Of a DNA stretch of 64,000 nt, positions 10,325 through 20,652 are shown piece after piece. The notes beneath the pieces were generated by a model. That model saw only the letters and a list, made by a program, of their open reading frames with translations, was not told the origin of the DNA and made no database searches. The position numbers and the translations under genes are program-made. Position 1 is the stretch's first letter. Every line of letters starts with the position of its first letter. Source of the stretch: Nesterenkonia alkaliphila (GTDB taxonomy: Bacteria > Actinomycetota > Actinomycetes > Actinomycetales > Micrococcaceae); contig NZ_WRPM01000031.1 of NCBI RefSeq assembly GCF_009758175.1, positions 62,001 to 126,000 on the forward strand, written 5' to 3'.

Positions 10325-11575
10325 TCATATCTTGGCCCCTGCGCGTTTGGCCAGCCAGATCGCGTAGATGGTGATCAGTACTCCGAGGGCGGCCGCTGCA
10401 GCTCCCACATACGCCGGTGCGCGCAGTCCCCATCCGGCATCAATGGTCATCCCGCCAGCAATTGCGCCCATCGCATTGGCTGTGTTGAAAGCCGAATGGT
10501 GGAAGCTGGCCGCCAGCTGGGGTGCCTTCGGGGCCGTGTCGATCAGGTGGGTCTGCATAGTGGGACCCAGATTCGCGGCAGAAACGCCCACGCAGAACAG
10601 CAGGATGAGCATCAGCGCCGGAATATGGGCGAGGAGCCCGAACAGCACCATGAACACCGCCACCGCCGCCATCGCGATGATCGCCGTGCCCAGCACCGAT
10701 TTATCCGCCAGCCAGCCGCCGGTGAAGGTGCCGATCACCATACCGGAGCCGAAGATCAGCACCACAAGCGGCAAGGCCTGATCGCTGAGCCCGGTGACCT
10801 CCACCGCCACATGGGACAGATACGTGTAGATGGCGAACATACCCGAGAAGCCGATGACGGAAAGTGCCACCCCCACCCAGAGCCGCTGATTGGCCAGGGC
10901 GCGCAGCTCACCGCGGACCGAGGCCCCGGCAGGCGGCTGCTGGCGCGGGGCCAGGAAGGCAACGGCGAGCATAGTCAGCCCGGCCAGCAGGGCCACGATC
11001 ACAAACATCCAGCGCCAGCCGAACTGCTGGCCCACCCAGGTCACCCCCGGCACTCCGGAGACATTGGCGATCGCCAGCCCGGAGAGCACCACAGCGATCG
11101 CCCGGCCGCGCTTGGCCGGACCGGCCATCTGGGCGCCCATCAGAGCGGCAGTGGCGAAATAGGCCCCATGCGGTAGCCCAGAGAGGAACCGGCCAGCAAT
11201 CAGTGTCTCGAAGTTCGGGGCGAGGAAGCTCAGCAGATGTGCTCCGATGAACAGCACCAGCAGGAACAGGGCATAGGCCTTCCGCTCCCGTTTGGCGCCC
11301 ATCAGTGAGAGGACCGGGGCGCCCACCACTACGCCCAGCGCATAGGCGGTGACTAACATCCCGCCCTGGCCGTAGCTGACGCCCAGGTCCAGGACAATCT
11401 CACGCTGCAGGCCCATGATGGCGAACTCAGTGACCCCGATCGCGAACCCGCCGGTGGCCAGTGCCAAGATTGCCAGGGCAATCTGGGTGCGGGTCATCCG
11501 CGGCTGCTCAGGCTTTACCAGCGGAAAGGGACCGGCGGCAGGCGAGTTGTTCCCCGGCGTCGTCGTGGTCTTCAC
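10325..11575 (-). CDS. MFS transporter (AraJ/drug-efflux type), copy 2
   Basis: This paralogue of the 8900-10270 protein is alignable along its whole length: GGFAIGVTEFAIMGL, LMGAKRERK, RFLSGLPHGAYFATAALM. It has about 12 membrane segments and 416 residues if GTG 11575 is used. ATG 11497 is an alternative, but the longer form restores the hydrophilic lead-in seen in copy 1. The frame is open far upstream, but that part is antisense to the binding-protein gene and is not real. The gene diverges from the peptide-binding lipoprotein gene, with a 198-bp shared promoter region. Tandem duplication with divergence suggests different substrates. Confidence 0.82.
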   Translation of the reverse strand: MKTTTTPGNNSPAAGPFPLVKPEQPRMTRTQIALAILALATGGFAIGVTEFAIMGLQREIVLDLGVSYGQGGMLVTAYALGVVVGAPVLSLMGAKRERKAYALFLLVLFIGAHLLSFLAPNFETLIAGRFLSGLPHGAYFATAALMGAQMAGPAKRGRAIAVVLSGLAIANVSGVPGVTWVGQQFGWRWMFVIVALLAGLTMLAVAFLAPRQQPPAGASVRGELRALANQRLWVGVALSVIGFSGMFAIYTYLSHVAVEVTGLSDQALPLVVLIFGSGMVIGTFTGGWLADKSVLGTAIIAMAAVAVFMVLFGLLAHIPALMLILLFCVGVSAANLGPTMQTHLIDTAPKAPQLAASFHHSAFNTANAMGAIAGGMTIDAGWGLRAPAYVGAAAAALGVLITIYAIWLAKRAGAKI

Positions 11576-11773
11576 CCCTGCCCAAACCGCTGCCGATCGC
11601 CGATCATTCCCGGCAGGAGATTCCCGGGCGCAACCCTCCCTGGGGGTTACAGCTGCGTAAAAATGACCCCTGCCCGCGCATGCCCAGGATAGTTGCCCCG
11701 TGAAACTGTGGTAACAATTGGACGCATACGCTGTCACATGACGGCGGTCGCACCTGATGAGAAAGGCACGAAC

Positions 11774-13420
11774 ATGAGGCACTCCACTATTCCCCGGCGC
11801 AGCCGCGCCCTGACTGGCACCGCATTGGCCGCAGCACTGCTGATCTCCGCCTGCGGAGGCGAGGACGGCAATGGAGATGAAGGTGGCAACGGCGGCGAAG
11901 AGGGCGGCGGAGCTGGCGACATTCTTATCGGCACCACCGATGTCAAAGTGACCATCGACCCCGCGGGCTCCTATGACAACGCCAGCTTCCTGATAATGAA
12001 CCAGGTCTATCCGTTCCTGCTGAACAGCCAGCCCGGAGAGTCCGACGTGGAGCCGGACATCGCTGAGACTGCCGAGTTCACCGGAGAGACTGAGTTCACT
12101 GTCACCCTGAAAGAGGGGCTGACATTCGCCAACGGCAACGAGCTGACCGCCTCTGACGTGAAGTTCAGCTTCGACCGGCAGACCGATATCATGCACGAGA
12201 ACGGGCCGGCCTATCTGCTGAGCAACCTGGAGTCCGTGGAGACCCCTGATGACCACACCGTGGTCTTCCACCTGGCTGAGCCCGACCAGACCTTCCCCCA
12301 GGTGCTGTCCAGCCCGGCGGCGCCCATCGTGGACGAGGAAGTGTTCCCCGCAGATGAGCTGCTGGCTGATGACGACATCGTGGCAGAACAGGCCTTCGCC
12401 GGTCCCTACGTGATCGATGACTACAGCTTCAACGACATCGTGACCCTCTCGCCCAACGAGGCCTACGAGGGCCTGCTGGGCGCACCGGAGAACGACTCCG
12501 TCACCATCGAGTACTACTCCGAGTCCTCCAACCTGCGGATGGCCGTGGAGCAGGGTGATGTGGATATCGCCTACCGCACCCTGCTGGCCACCGACGTCGA
12601 TGACCTGCGCGAGGTGGACGGGCTGAATGTTATTGACGGACCCGGCGGAGAGATCCGCTATATGGTCTTCAACCTGGCCGTCATGCCCTACGGAACCCAG
12701 ACCGAGGAGGCTGACGCTGAGGCAGCTCTGGCAGTCCGTCAGGCGGTGGCCGACATCCTGGACCGCGAGGAGATCTCGGAGCAGGCGTTCCTGAGCAGCT
12801 ACACCCCGCTGTACTCCTTTGTCCCAGAGGGCCTCACCGGGGCCAATCAGGCGCTGATGGAGCTCTACGGCGACGGCAGCGGCGGCCCGGACGCCGACCG
12901 CGCCGCCGAGCGTTTGGAGGAGGCTGGGGTGGAGACCCCGGTGGAGCTGCACATCGAGTACGGCACCGACCGCTACGGTGAGGCCTCAGCCGATGAGTAC
13001 GCCATGATTCGTGACCAGCTCAACGAGACCGGCCTGTTCGATGTCACCATCCAGTCCACCGAATGGACCCAGTTCACCGAGGAGCGCACCCAGGACATCT
13101 ACCCGGCGCATCAGCTGGGTTGGTTCCCCGACTACTCGGACGCTGACAACTACCTCTCCCCGTTCTTCCATTCGGAGAACTTCCTGGCCAACCACTTCTC
13201 CGATGAGGAGATCGACGCCGCCCTCATCGACCAGGTCACCGAAGAGGATCCGGAGGAGCGGGAGGCCAAGATTGAGGAGCTGCAGTACATGGTGGCCGAG
13301 CACCTGCCCACCTTGCCCATGCAGCAGGGAGCGCAGACCGCGGTGACCGCAGACTACATCGACGGGGTGGTCCTGGACGGTTCGTTCAAGTTCCGGTTCG
13401 GCTCCATCACGGCTGAGTGA
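11774..13420 (+). CDS. Peptide/nickel-type ABC transporter binding lipoprotein (SBP family 5)
   Basis: The 548-aa lipoprotein has a signal peptide (RR at 8-9, hydrophobic 15-24) and a lipobox LISAC ending at Cys27. A Gly/Glu-rich linker and the family 5 solute-binding fold follow: LKEGLTFANGNELTASDVKFSFDR near residue 110 is the signature region. The start is ATG 11774, placing the lipobox correctly; an upstream in-frame extension at 11693 would put a non-signal sequence in front. It captures oligopeptides or related substrates outside the membrane and hands them to the permeases encoded next. The mature protein is very acidic. Confidence 0.88.
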   Translation: MRHSTIPRRSRALTGTALAAALLISACGGEDGNGDEGGNGGEEGGGAGDILIGTTDVKVTIDPAGSYDNASFLIMNQVYPFLLNSQPGESDVEPDIAETAEFTGETEFTVTLKEGLTFANGNELTASDVKFSFDRQTDIMHENGPAYLLSNLESVETPDDHTVVFHLAEPDQTFPQVLSSPAAPIVDEEVFPADELLADDDIVAEQAFAGPYVIDDYSFNDIVTLSPNEAYEGLLGAPENDSVTIEYYSESSNLRMAVEQGDVDIAYRTLLATDVDDLREVDGLNVIDGPGGEIRYMVFNLAVMPYGTQTEEADAEAALAVRQAVADILDREEISEQAFLSSYTPLYSFVPEGLTGANQALMELYGDGSGGPDADRAAERLEEAGVETPVELHIEYGTDRYGEASADEYAMIRDQLNETGLFDVTIQSTEWTQFTEERTQDIYPAHQLGWFPDYSDADNYLSPFFHSENFLANHFSDEEIDAALIDQVTEEDPEEREAKIEELQYMVAEHLPTLPMQQGAQTAVTADYIDGVVLDGSFKFRFGSITAE

Positions 13421-13430
13421 CCCCGTACGA

Positions 13431-14507
13431 GTGAGCGCAGCATCCCCTGAAGCACCATCTAGGCGGACTGGCGGTCAACTGATCGCCAGTCCGCTGGTGC
13501 GCTATATCTTTGTCCGGTTCCTGCTGATCATCCCCACGGTGTTCATCCTGATCACCATGGTGTTCGTCTTCATGCGAATGATCGGCGACCCGATCACTGC
13601 GGCACAGGGCGGCCGGCTCTCTGCCGCCCAGCTGGACGACATGCGGGAGGCCGCCGGCTATAACCGGCCGATCCTGGTCCAGTACGTCGAATACCTGGGC
13701 CAAATCCTGCGCGGGGACTTCGGAACCACGATTTCGGACAACCGCCCGGTCACCGAAGTCCTGGTCACCTACGGCACTGCCACCGTGGAATTAGTCTTCT
13801 ACGGGCTGATCGTGGCCTTCCTGATCGGCATACCGCTGGGCATGATCGCCGCTGCGAAACGTGACAGATGGCCCGATGCCGGGCTGCGGCTCTTCGCCAT
13901 CCTGGCCTACGCCACCCCGGTCTTCTTCTTGGGCCTGCTGCTGAAACTGGTCTTCTCCGTGTGGCTGGGCATCCTGCCTACCTCCGGGCGAGCCTCTTCA
14001 CGGACCCGGATCGAGCTCTCGCGGATGGAGGACGCCACCGGGATCTATCTCATCGACGCGATCCGCGCCGGGGACATGGGCCATGTGGCCGATGTGCTCC
14101 AGCACGCGGTGCTGCCGGCCACTGCCCTGGGCCTGCTCACCGCCGGTGTCTTCCTGCGCCTGGTGCGCACCAACATGATCGGCACCCTGGCCATGGACTA
14201 CATCGACACTGCCCGCTCACGGGGCGTGAGCGAATACCGATTGGTCCGCAAGCACGCCTACCGGCCGGCCCTGATCCCCATCGTTACCGTGATCGGCATG
14301 CAGACCGCCATGCTGCTGGGCGGGGCGGTGCTCACCGAGACCACATTCGAATGGCGCGGCCTGGGCTTCCAGCTGACTCACTACCTCTCGGCCCGCGATT
14401 TCATCGCCGTGCAGGGCATTGTGGCGCTGCTGGCCGTCATCGTGGCCGTGACCAACTTCCTGGTGGACATCGTCGTGGCCCTGATCGACCCCCGGGTGAG
14501 GTACTAA
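13431..14507 (+). CDS. Peptide ABC transporter permease, DppB-like
   Basis: The 358-aa protein has six membrane segments and the binding-protein-dependent permease loop with MDYIDTARSRGVSEYRLVRK near residue 250, where the ATPase couples (EAA-type loop). The N-terminus YIFVRFLLIIPTVFILITMVFVFMR, a conserved first helix of DppB/OppB, appears at about residue 24. It starts at GTG 13431, ten bases after the binding-protein stop. It forms the membrane channel with the DppC-like gene just downstream. Confidence 0.87.
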   Translation: MSAASPEAPSRRTGGQLIASPLVRYIFVRFLLIIPTVFILITMVFVFMRMIGDPITAAQGGRLSAAQLDDMREAAGYNRPILVQYVEYLGQILRGDFGTTISDNRPVTEVLVTYGTATVELVFYGLIVAFLIGIPLGMIAAAKRDRWPDAGLRLFAILAYATPVFFLGLLLKLVFSVWLGILPTSGRASSRTRIELSRMEDATGIYLIDAIRAGDMGHVADVLQHAVLPATALGLLTAGVFLRLVRTNMIGTLAMDYIDTARSRGVSEYRLVRKHAYRPALIPIVTVIGMQTAMLLGGAVLTETTFEWRGLGFQLTHYLSARDFIAVQGIVALLAVIVAVTNFLVDIVVALIDPRVRY

Positions 14508-14509
14508 CA

Positions 14510-15595
14510 ATGAGTGCGACGACACCCCCAGACAGTTCCACAACAACCCCCGCCGCAGTGCCCGGAACAGCGTCCCGGCGGTACTCCTGGCGTCGCCTGC
14601 CGGTGATCCGCCAGCTGCGCCAATCCGTCGGAGTCCAGCGTGGCATGCTGATCACCGGCTTGGTGATCGTGGGCCTGATGCTCGCGGCCGCGCTGCTGGC
14701 CCCGCTGATCACCCCTTACGGACCCTCCCAGCTTCGCGGCGAGGACGGCCTCTTCGGGGCTCGGCAGGCGCCGTCGGCAGAGCACTGGCTAGGCACCACC
14801 GCCGGCGGCTATGACGTGTTCACCCGCACCATCTACGGCACCCAGACCGCACTGCTGGTGATCATTGTGGCAGTGGCCTTCTCCCTGTTCATCGGAGTGG
14901 CACTGGGCCTGATCTCCGGCTACTACGGCGGCTGGGTGGACCGGGTGCTGGTGGTGGTGGCCGATGCCATCTACGCATTCCCCACCCTGCTGCTGGCCAT
15001 CGTCACCGCCATCGTCATCTCTGGAGGAAGCTCAAGCCTCTGGGGCGGGATCATGGCCACCGCGGTGGCTATCACCGTGGTCTTCGTCCCCCAGTACTTC
15101 CGGGTGATCCGGGCGGAGACTCTGCGGATCAAGACCGAGGCCTATGTGGAGGCCGCACGGGTGATCGGCACCCCAACCCTTCGCATCATGGTCCGCCATG
15201 TGCTGCGCAATGCCACCCGAAGCCTGCCACTGCTGGTCACCCTCAACGCCGCAGAGGCGATACTGACGCTGGCAGCCTTGGGCTTCCTGGGCTTCGGCAT
15301 CGAACCCTCCGCGGCAGCCGAATGGGGCTATGACCTCAACCGTTCGGTCAGCGATGTCTCCTCCGGGATCTGGTGGACCTCGCTGTTCCCCGGGGCGGCG
15401 ATCGTGTTGATGGTGCTTGGTGTGACTCTGGTCGGTGAGAGCCTGCAGGACCTGGCAGACCCCAGGCTGCGCACCCGCCGTCGCACTGATTCCCAGGCCC
15501 CGCAGGCCACCGCCTCTGCACCTGTCTCCGCCGGCGGAGCGGCTGCAGGGGTGCCCAAGGGCACCGGCCCCAGCGAGATAGGACCCAGCTCATGA
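14510..15595 (+). CDS. Peptide ABC transporter permease, DppC-like
   Basis: The 361-aa protein starts at ATG 14510, two bases after the DppB stop. An open frame extends upstream to 13868 but is antisense-quality sequence inside dppB. A proline/threonine-rich cytoplasmic lead of about 45 residues precedes helix 1, followed by the conserved HWLGTTAGGYDVFTR segment and the coupling loop RAETLRIKTEAYVEAARVIG. About six membrane segments are present. The C-terminal tail (about 40 residues) is Ala/Pro/Gly-rich. It is translationally coupled to the ATPase gene by ATGA overlap. Confidence 0.87.
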   Translation: MSATTPPDSSTTTPAAVPGTASRRYSWRRLPVIRQLRQSVGVQRGMLITGLVIVGLMLAAALLAPLITPYGPSQLRGEDGLFGARQAPSAEHWLGTTAGGYDVFTRTIYGTQTALLVIIVAVAFSLFIGVALGLISGYYGGWVDRVLVVVADAIYAFPTLLLAIVTAIVISGGSSSLWGGIMATAVAITVVFVPQYFRVIRAETLRIKTEAYVEAARVIGTPTLRIMVRHVLRNATRSLPLLVTLNAAEAILTLAALGFLGFGIEPSAAAEWGYDLNRSVSDVSSGIWWTSLFPGAAIVLMVLGVTLVGESLQDLADPRLRTRRRTDSQAPQATASAPVSAGGAAAGVPKGTGPSEIGPSS

Positions 15596-17319
15596 CCCCG
15601 CAGACTGCCCCTGCACAGGCGAAGCCTGAAGAAGCCCGAGCCGTTGAGCTTAAGCAGCTGAGCATCCGCTTCGACACCGACGGCGGTGAGGTCACAGCGG
15701 TCAACGCGATCAGCCTGAGCATCCGCCCCGGAGAGATCACCGCCATTGTGGGTGAATCCGGCTCCGGCAAGACGGTCACCGCCCGCAGCCTGCTCGGCCT
15801 GCTTCCTGCCAACGCTCGCACCGAAGGGGCAGTGCTGGTCGACGGGACGGAGGTCACCGCACTAAGCAGAAGCCAGCTGCGCGCCCTGCGCGGCAAGAAC
15901 GCGGCCATGGTCTTCCAGGAACCCTCCACAGCCTTGAACCCCGTCTATCCGGTGGGCTGGCAGATAGCCGAGGGACTGCGCGCTCACCGTCGCATCTCCC
16001 GGAAAGCAGCCCGGTCTGAGGCGGTGGAGATCCTCCGCCAGGTGGGCATCCCGGAACCGGAGAAGCGAGTGGGCTACTACCCGCACCAATTCTCCGGGGG
16101 CCAGAAACAGCGCGTAGTGATCGCCATGGCCCTGGTGCTGCGGCCCTCAGTGATCATCGCCGATGAGCCCACCACAGCCCTGGACGTCACAGTCCAGGCG
16201 GAGATCTTGGACCTGCTTCGCCGCTGCCGTGACGAGTTCGGCGCAGCGATCGTGCTGATCACCCACAACATGGGTGTGGTCGCCGATCTCGCCGACACCG
16301 TGGCTGTGATGTACAAGGGCGATCTGGTTGAACAGGCGCCGGTGGAGAAGATCTTCGCCGCACCCGAGCATGCCTACACCCGCAGGCTGCTCGGTGCCGT
16401 GCTGCGCCTGGGGGAAGGGAAGGAACGACGACGCCGCGCCGCCGAGGTCACCGAAGCCGGTACCGGTTCCGAGGGCGCTGAACAACCCTCTGCGCCGGAG
16501 CTGGCAGTCCACGCCCAGGAGCTGCGGATCACCTATCCCGGGGGACTCGGCAAACCGGACATCACCGCTGTGGACGGAGTGAGCCTGGCGGTTCCGGCCG
16601 GCCAAGTCCTCGGCCTGGTGGGCGAATCAGGCTCCGGCAAGTCCACTATCGGCCGCGCTGTGGCGGGGCTGACCCCGGTGGCCGGCGGGCAGCTGAAGGT
16701 GCTGGGACGCAGTGTGATCGGAGCCCGGGAGCGGCAGCTGAAGCGGCTGCGCAAGGATCTGGGCTTCGTCTTCCAGGACCCGGCCTCCAGCTTCAACCCG
16801 CTGCTGAGCATCGGGCAGTGCCTGGCCGAGCCACTGATCGTCTCCGGGGAGGCCGGCAGCGTCAATGCCGCCCGGTCCCGGGTGGCCGAGCTGCTGGATG
16901 CGGTGCAGCTTCCGGCAGCCTTCGCCGACCGTTTCCCCCATGAGCTCTCCGGGGGCCAGCGGCAACGAGCCTCACTGGCCCGGGCACTGGCTCTGCAGCC
17001 CAAGCTGGTGATCGCTGATGAGCCTACCTCGGCCCTCGATGTCTCGGTGCAGGCGGCGGTCCTGGAGCTGTTCCAGTCTCTGCAGCGGGATTTCGGTTTC
17101 GCCGCTATCTTCATCACCCACGACCTGGCGGTGGTGGACCTGGTCTCCGACCAGGTGGCGGTGCTGCGCTCAGGCCAGCTGGTGGAGCACGGCCCTACTG
17201 ACGATGTGCTCTCTGACCCGCAGGACCCCTACACTCAGCGACTGCTTGCCTCGGTTCCGGTTCCTGATCCCACCGAACAGCGCAGCCGTAGAGGTGAGTC
17301 AAGTCCTCTTGGGCAGTGA
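15592..17319 (+). CDS. Peptide ABC transporter ATPase, fused DppD-DppF
   Basis: The 575-aa polypeptide contains two complete ABC nucleotide-binding domains. Domain 1 has Walker A GESGSGKT near residue 50, signature FSGGQKQR near 168 and Walker B VIIADEPT. Domain 2 has Walker A GESGSGKS near 345, signature LSGGQRQR near 450 and Walker B LVIADEPT. Each is followed by the oppA-type C-terminal extension seen in peptide importers. It therefore supplies both ATPases of a Dpp/Opp importer from one gene, a common fusion in actinobacteria. It ends the operon; 151 bp separate it from the restriction gene. Confidence 0.9.
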   Translation: MTPQTAPAQAKPEEARAVELKQLSIRFDTDGGEVTAVNAISLSIRPGEITAIVGESGSGKTVTARSLLGLLPANARTEGAVLVDGTEVTALSRSQLRALRGKNAAMVFQEPSTALNPVYPVGWQIAEGLRAHRRISRKAARSEAVEILRQVGIPEPEKRVGYYPHQFSGGQKQRVVIAMALVLRPSVIIADEPTTALDVTVQAEILDLLRRCRDEFGAAIVLITHNMGVVADLADTVAVMYKGDLVEQAPVEKIFAAPEHAYTRRLLGAVLRLGEGKERRRRAAEVTEAGTGSEGAEQPSAPELAVHAQELRITYPGGLGKPDITAVDGVSLAVPAGQVLGLVGESGSGKSTIGRAVAGLTPVAGGQLKVLGRSVIGARERQLKRLRKDLGFVFQDPASSFNPLLSIGQCLAEPLIVSGEAGSVNAARSRVAELLDAVQLPAAFADRFPHELSGGQRQRASLARALALQPKLVIADEPTSALDVSVQAAVLELFQSLQRDFGFAAIFITHDLAVVDLVSDQVAVLRSGQLVEHGPTDDVLSDPQDPYTQRLLASVPVPDPTEQRSRRGESSPLGQ

Positions 17320-17470
17320 GGTTCAGGGTTTGCCCGCTCTCGTTCTATGTCCTTTGTAACAGACCCGGTAGTCACGGAGACTTGTTGCTCATTGGCGAGG
17401 TACAGAGCAATCTCCAGCGTAGCGGTTAGGGTAGAGACCAGAATCACAGGCACTGCTTGAGGGAGCATGA

Positions 17471-20400
17471 ATGACCGAGGAGTCTGGCGCACCTGGCGCC
17501 GAGGCTGTGGACACGCTGGCAAATCTTGCCAACCCGATCCTCAATTCTCCTTATGAACCTCCTGCAAGGCATTTCGAGATAATGGGTAAAGGTCCTACAG
17601 GGAGGATTCTTCCGGGTCGCCGCAGCTCCGAATCGTTTATCCCGATCCCACCATCCAAAAAACGCCCCAAGGATCAGTCGGAACACCTCTTCGACGAGGC
17701 TGAGTTTACCGCGCTGAACGAGCAGAAGCGCGACAACAGCCTGATCAACGACCTCCGCAAGGAGGTAGACAAGTGGCGTGAGCTGGGCTATCAGGGTGCC
17801 CGGCCGTTAACCAAGCAGCTGCTTCAGCACTGGGCGGATCCGGACCGGGAGAATCGGGTGCTCTTCGCCCAGCGGGAGGCTGCTGAGACCGCTATCTACC
17901 TCTACGAGGTGGGTGCCCGAGCGAAGGCTAAAGATCTCGGTTATCAGGATTGGCGTCACCGCCTGGAACCGCCGAACACGGAGCATAACTCTGGACTGCC
18001 CCGGGTAGCGCTGAAAATGGCCACTGGTACGGGCAAGACGGTGGTGATGGCCATGCTGATTGCCTGGCAGACGCTGAACGCGGTGGGCTCCCGGGGAGCG
18101 AAGGATTACACCCGGCGGTTCCTGATCGTCGCTCCGGGCATCACCATCCGGGACCGTCTGCAGGTGCTGCAGCCCAATGCCCCGGATAACTACTACGACG
18201 CCCGAGGCATCGTCCCTCCCGCCCTGCGACGGGAGCTGAACAAGGCTGAGGTGAAGGTGGTTAACTATCACCAGTTTTTGCTGCGGGAGCGTCGCGAGTT
18301 CCGCGATGTGGCAAAGAAGACCAAGGAAATCCTGGCGGCTTCCGAGGACACATCCCAGTTCAAGGAGACCCCGGAGGATATGGTCACCCGGGTGCTGCGG
18401 GACTGGGCGCGGCCGAAGTCCCCGCAGATCATGGTGCTCAACGATGAGGCGCATCATTGTTACCAGGACGCGCCCCGCGAGGTCCCCGGCGAGAAGGCGG
18501 ACCGGCAGGACACCGAGCGCAACCAGGAGGCGCGTGTCTGGTTCAAGGGTCTGCAGGCCATCCAGGCCAAAGTTGGCATCAAGAACATCTTCGACCTCTC
18601 CGCCACCCCGTACTACCTGAAAGGCTCGGGGTACAAAGAGGGGGAGATCTTCCCCTGGGTGGTCTCTGACTTCTCCCTGATGGACGCCATCGAGTCCGGG
18701 ATCGTGAAGGTGCCCCGGCTGCCGGTCAACGATGATGCCGAGTCGGACACTGTCACCTACCTGAACCTGTGGGAGCAGCTGAAGGGGGACATGCCCGCCT
18801 CGAGAGGCAAGAACAAGGTGGAGTCTGCGGCGGACTGGGTGGTGCCGGGTGCTCTTGAGGGTGCGCTGAACTCCCTCTACCGCTCCTACGAGCACGAGTT
18901 TCGCCGCTGGGAGGCACTGCCGGAGGACCGGCGCGATACCCCGCCGGTGTTCATCGTGGTCTGCAATAACATGACGGTCTCCAAGCTGGTGTTCGAACTC
19001 ATCGGCGGCTATGAGACATACGACGACGACGGCGCCTCCGCCGGGTGGGTGCCGGGACGGTACGAGCTGTTCAACAACGTGGAGAACGGCGCCCCGATGG
19101 CCCGCCCGAACACGATCATCGTGGACTCCGAACACGATCATCGTGGACTCCGAGCAGATCGAGTCCGGTGAGCAGGTCTCCGACGCATTCAAGGCGGCCG
19201 CCGGCCCCGAGATCGATGCGTTCAAAGCCGAGTTGCGCCGTCGTAATCCCGGCCGGGCGGACTTGGGCATCACCGACGAGGAGCTGCTGCGCGAGGTGAT
19301 GAATACGGTCGGGAAGAAGGACCGCCTCGGAGCGAACGTCCGATGCGTGGTCTCAGTCTCTATGCTCACCGAGGGTTGGGACGCCAACACTGTCACGCAC
19401 ATCCTGGGGCTCCGTGCCTTCGGCTCCCAGCTGCTGTGCGAACAGGTGGTGGGCCGCGGGCTGCGCCGCCGCTCCTATGACATCAACGAGCACGGCCGGT
19501 TCAACCCCGAGTACGCCAACGTCTACGGGGTGCCTTTCCAGTTCATCCCTTCGGACCAGACTATCCCTCCGGTAGAGCCGCCTCAGCCCGCCGAACGGGT
19601 TCACACCGTCCCGGGGCGTGAGCAGTACCGGATCACCTTCCCCCGGGTGACTGGCTACCGCTGGGAGCAGCCGGAGACAGACCTGCTCTATCTGCCGGAT
19701 GACCTGCCGGAGTTCCGGATCGGTCCGCACACCTTCCCCAGGTACACGGAGATCTCCGGGATCACCGGTGCCACCGAGGAAGACCATCTCACCTGGGACG
19801 AGGACGCTCGCCAGCAGTCCGTGGCGTTCTCGCTGACCAAGGAGCTACTGAAGCGGCACTTCACCGACGACGACGTCGCCTCCCGCCCCTGGCTGTTTCC
19901 GCGCCTGCTGCGGCTCACCAAGGAGTGGATCGCTCGGGCTGTGGTTGTGGAGGACGGCTGGAGCCTGGCCATCCTGGGTGACGAGGACAGGTTTTCCGAG
20001 TTCCGCGCCCAGGCCGCCCAGGAGCTGAACAACGCCATTCACGCGGTGGCCGATTCCCAGCAGTGGGTGCGTCCGGTGCTCGCACAGTTCGCTCCGACCG
20101 GTTCCACCGGCGAGGTGGACTTCCGCACCAGCCGCAAGACACTGCCGACCCAGCGTTCTGAGGTCTCGCACGTGGTGCTGTCCTCCGGAGGCGGCGAGGA
20201 CCGCGGCAATACCTGGGAGTACATCCTTGCGCTGGAGGCGGAGCGCCATCCGAAGGTCGCCGCCTATGTGAAGAACGAGAACCTGGGCTTCGAAATCCCT
20301 TATCTGCACGATGGCCTGACCCGTCACTTCGAGCCGGACTTCCTGCTGCGTTTGGAGCGGGCCGAGGGAGAGGACTTCGACCGCATCCTGATCGTGGAGA

Positions 20401-20624
20401 CTTCAGGTTCGCTGAAGCGGGAGAAGAAGCACCGCCAGACGGAGCAGAAGGTCCACGACGCCCGCAAATGGTGCGCGGCGGTGAACAATCACGGCGGTTT
20501 CGGTCGCTGGGGCTTCATCGAGATCACCGACATCACCAGTGCCCAGGAGGAGCTCGCCTCCGCCATCGACCAGCTCTACGCCGACAGCCCTATCACCGGC
20601 AACCCGGACATCAGGCTTTTCTAA
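17471..20624 (+). pseudogene. Type III-like restriction endonuclease Res (BPTD_3080-like), split by a frameshifting duplication
   Basis: Two overlapping frames together encode a restriction helicase-nuclease. Frame 1 (17471-19171) holds Walker A MATGTGKT, the DEAH-type LNDEAHHCY and motif III DLSATP. Frame 2 (real coding from about 19131 to 20624) holds EGWDANTVTH, motif VI QVVGRGLRRRS and a nuclease-like core EPDFLL-x-IVETSG near the end. A perfect 22-bp tandem duplication at 19109-19152 shifts the frame at the junction. Removing one copy gives one uninterrupted 1043-codon protein. The enzyme would cut DNA at sites not protected by the Mod protein encoded next. As it stands the chain stops at 19171 before the second helicase lobe and the nuclease, so activity is probably off. 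An assembly error is possible. Confidence 0.85.
19109..19152 (+). repeat. Perfect 22-bp tandem duplication inside res
   Basis: Bases 19109-19130 and 19131-19152 are identical. In the intact reading the segment encodes NTIIVDSE followed by QIESGEQVSD; the second copy repeats NTIIVDS out of register. Because 22 is not a multiple of three, the duplication shifts frame by +1. Loss of one copy through slippage would restore the gene. Confidence 0.95.
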
Positions 20625-20652
20625 CGAGGGACCAGGGAGAGGACACAGCACT

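Noticed and set aside
10325-12952. 875-aa minus-strand open frame
   Set aside because: Only the part up to 11575 is the MFS transporter; the N-terminal 450 residues are antisense to the peptide-binding lipoprotein gene and have no family features.
13868-14509. N-terminal extension of the DppC-like frame
   Set aside because: It lies within dppB in another frame, Arg/His/Pro-rich; the true ATG 14510 follows the dppB stop.
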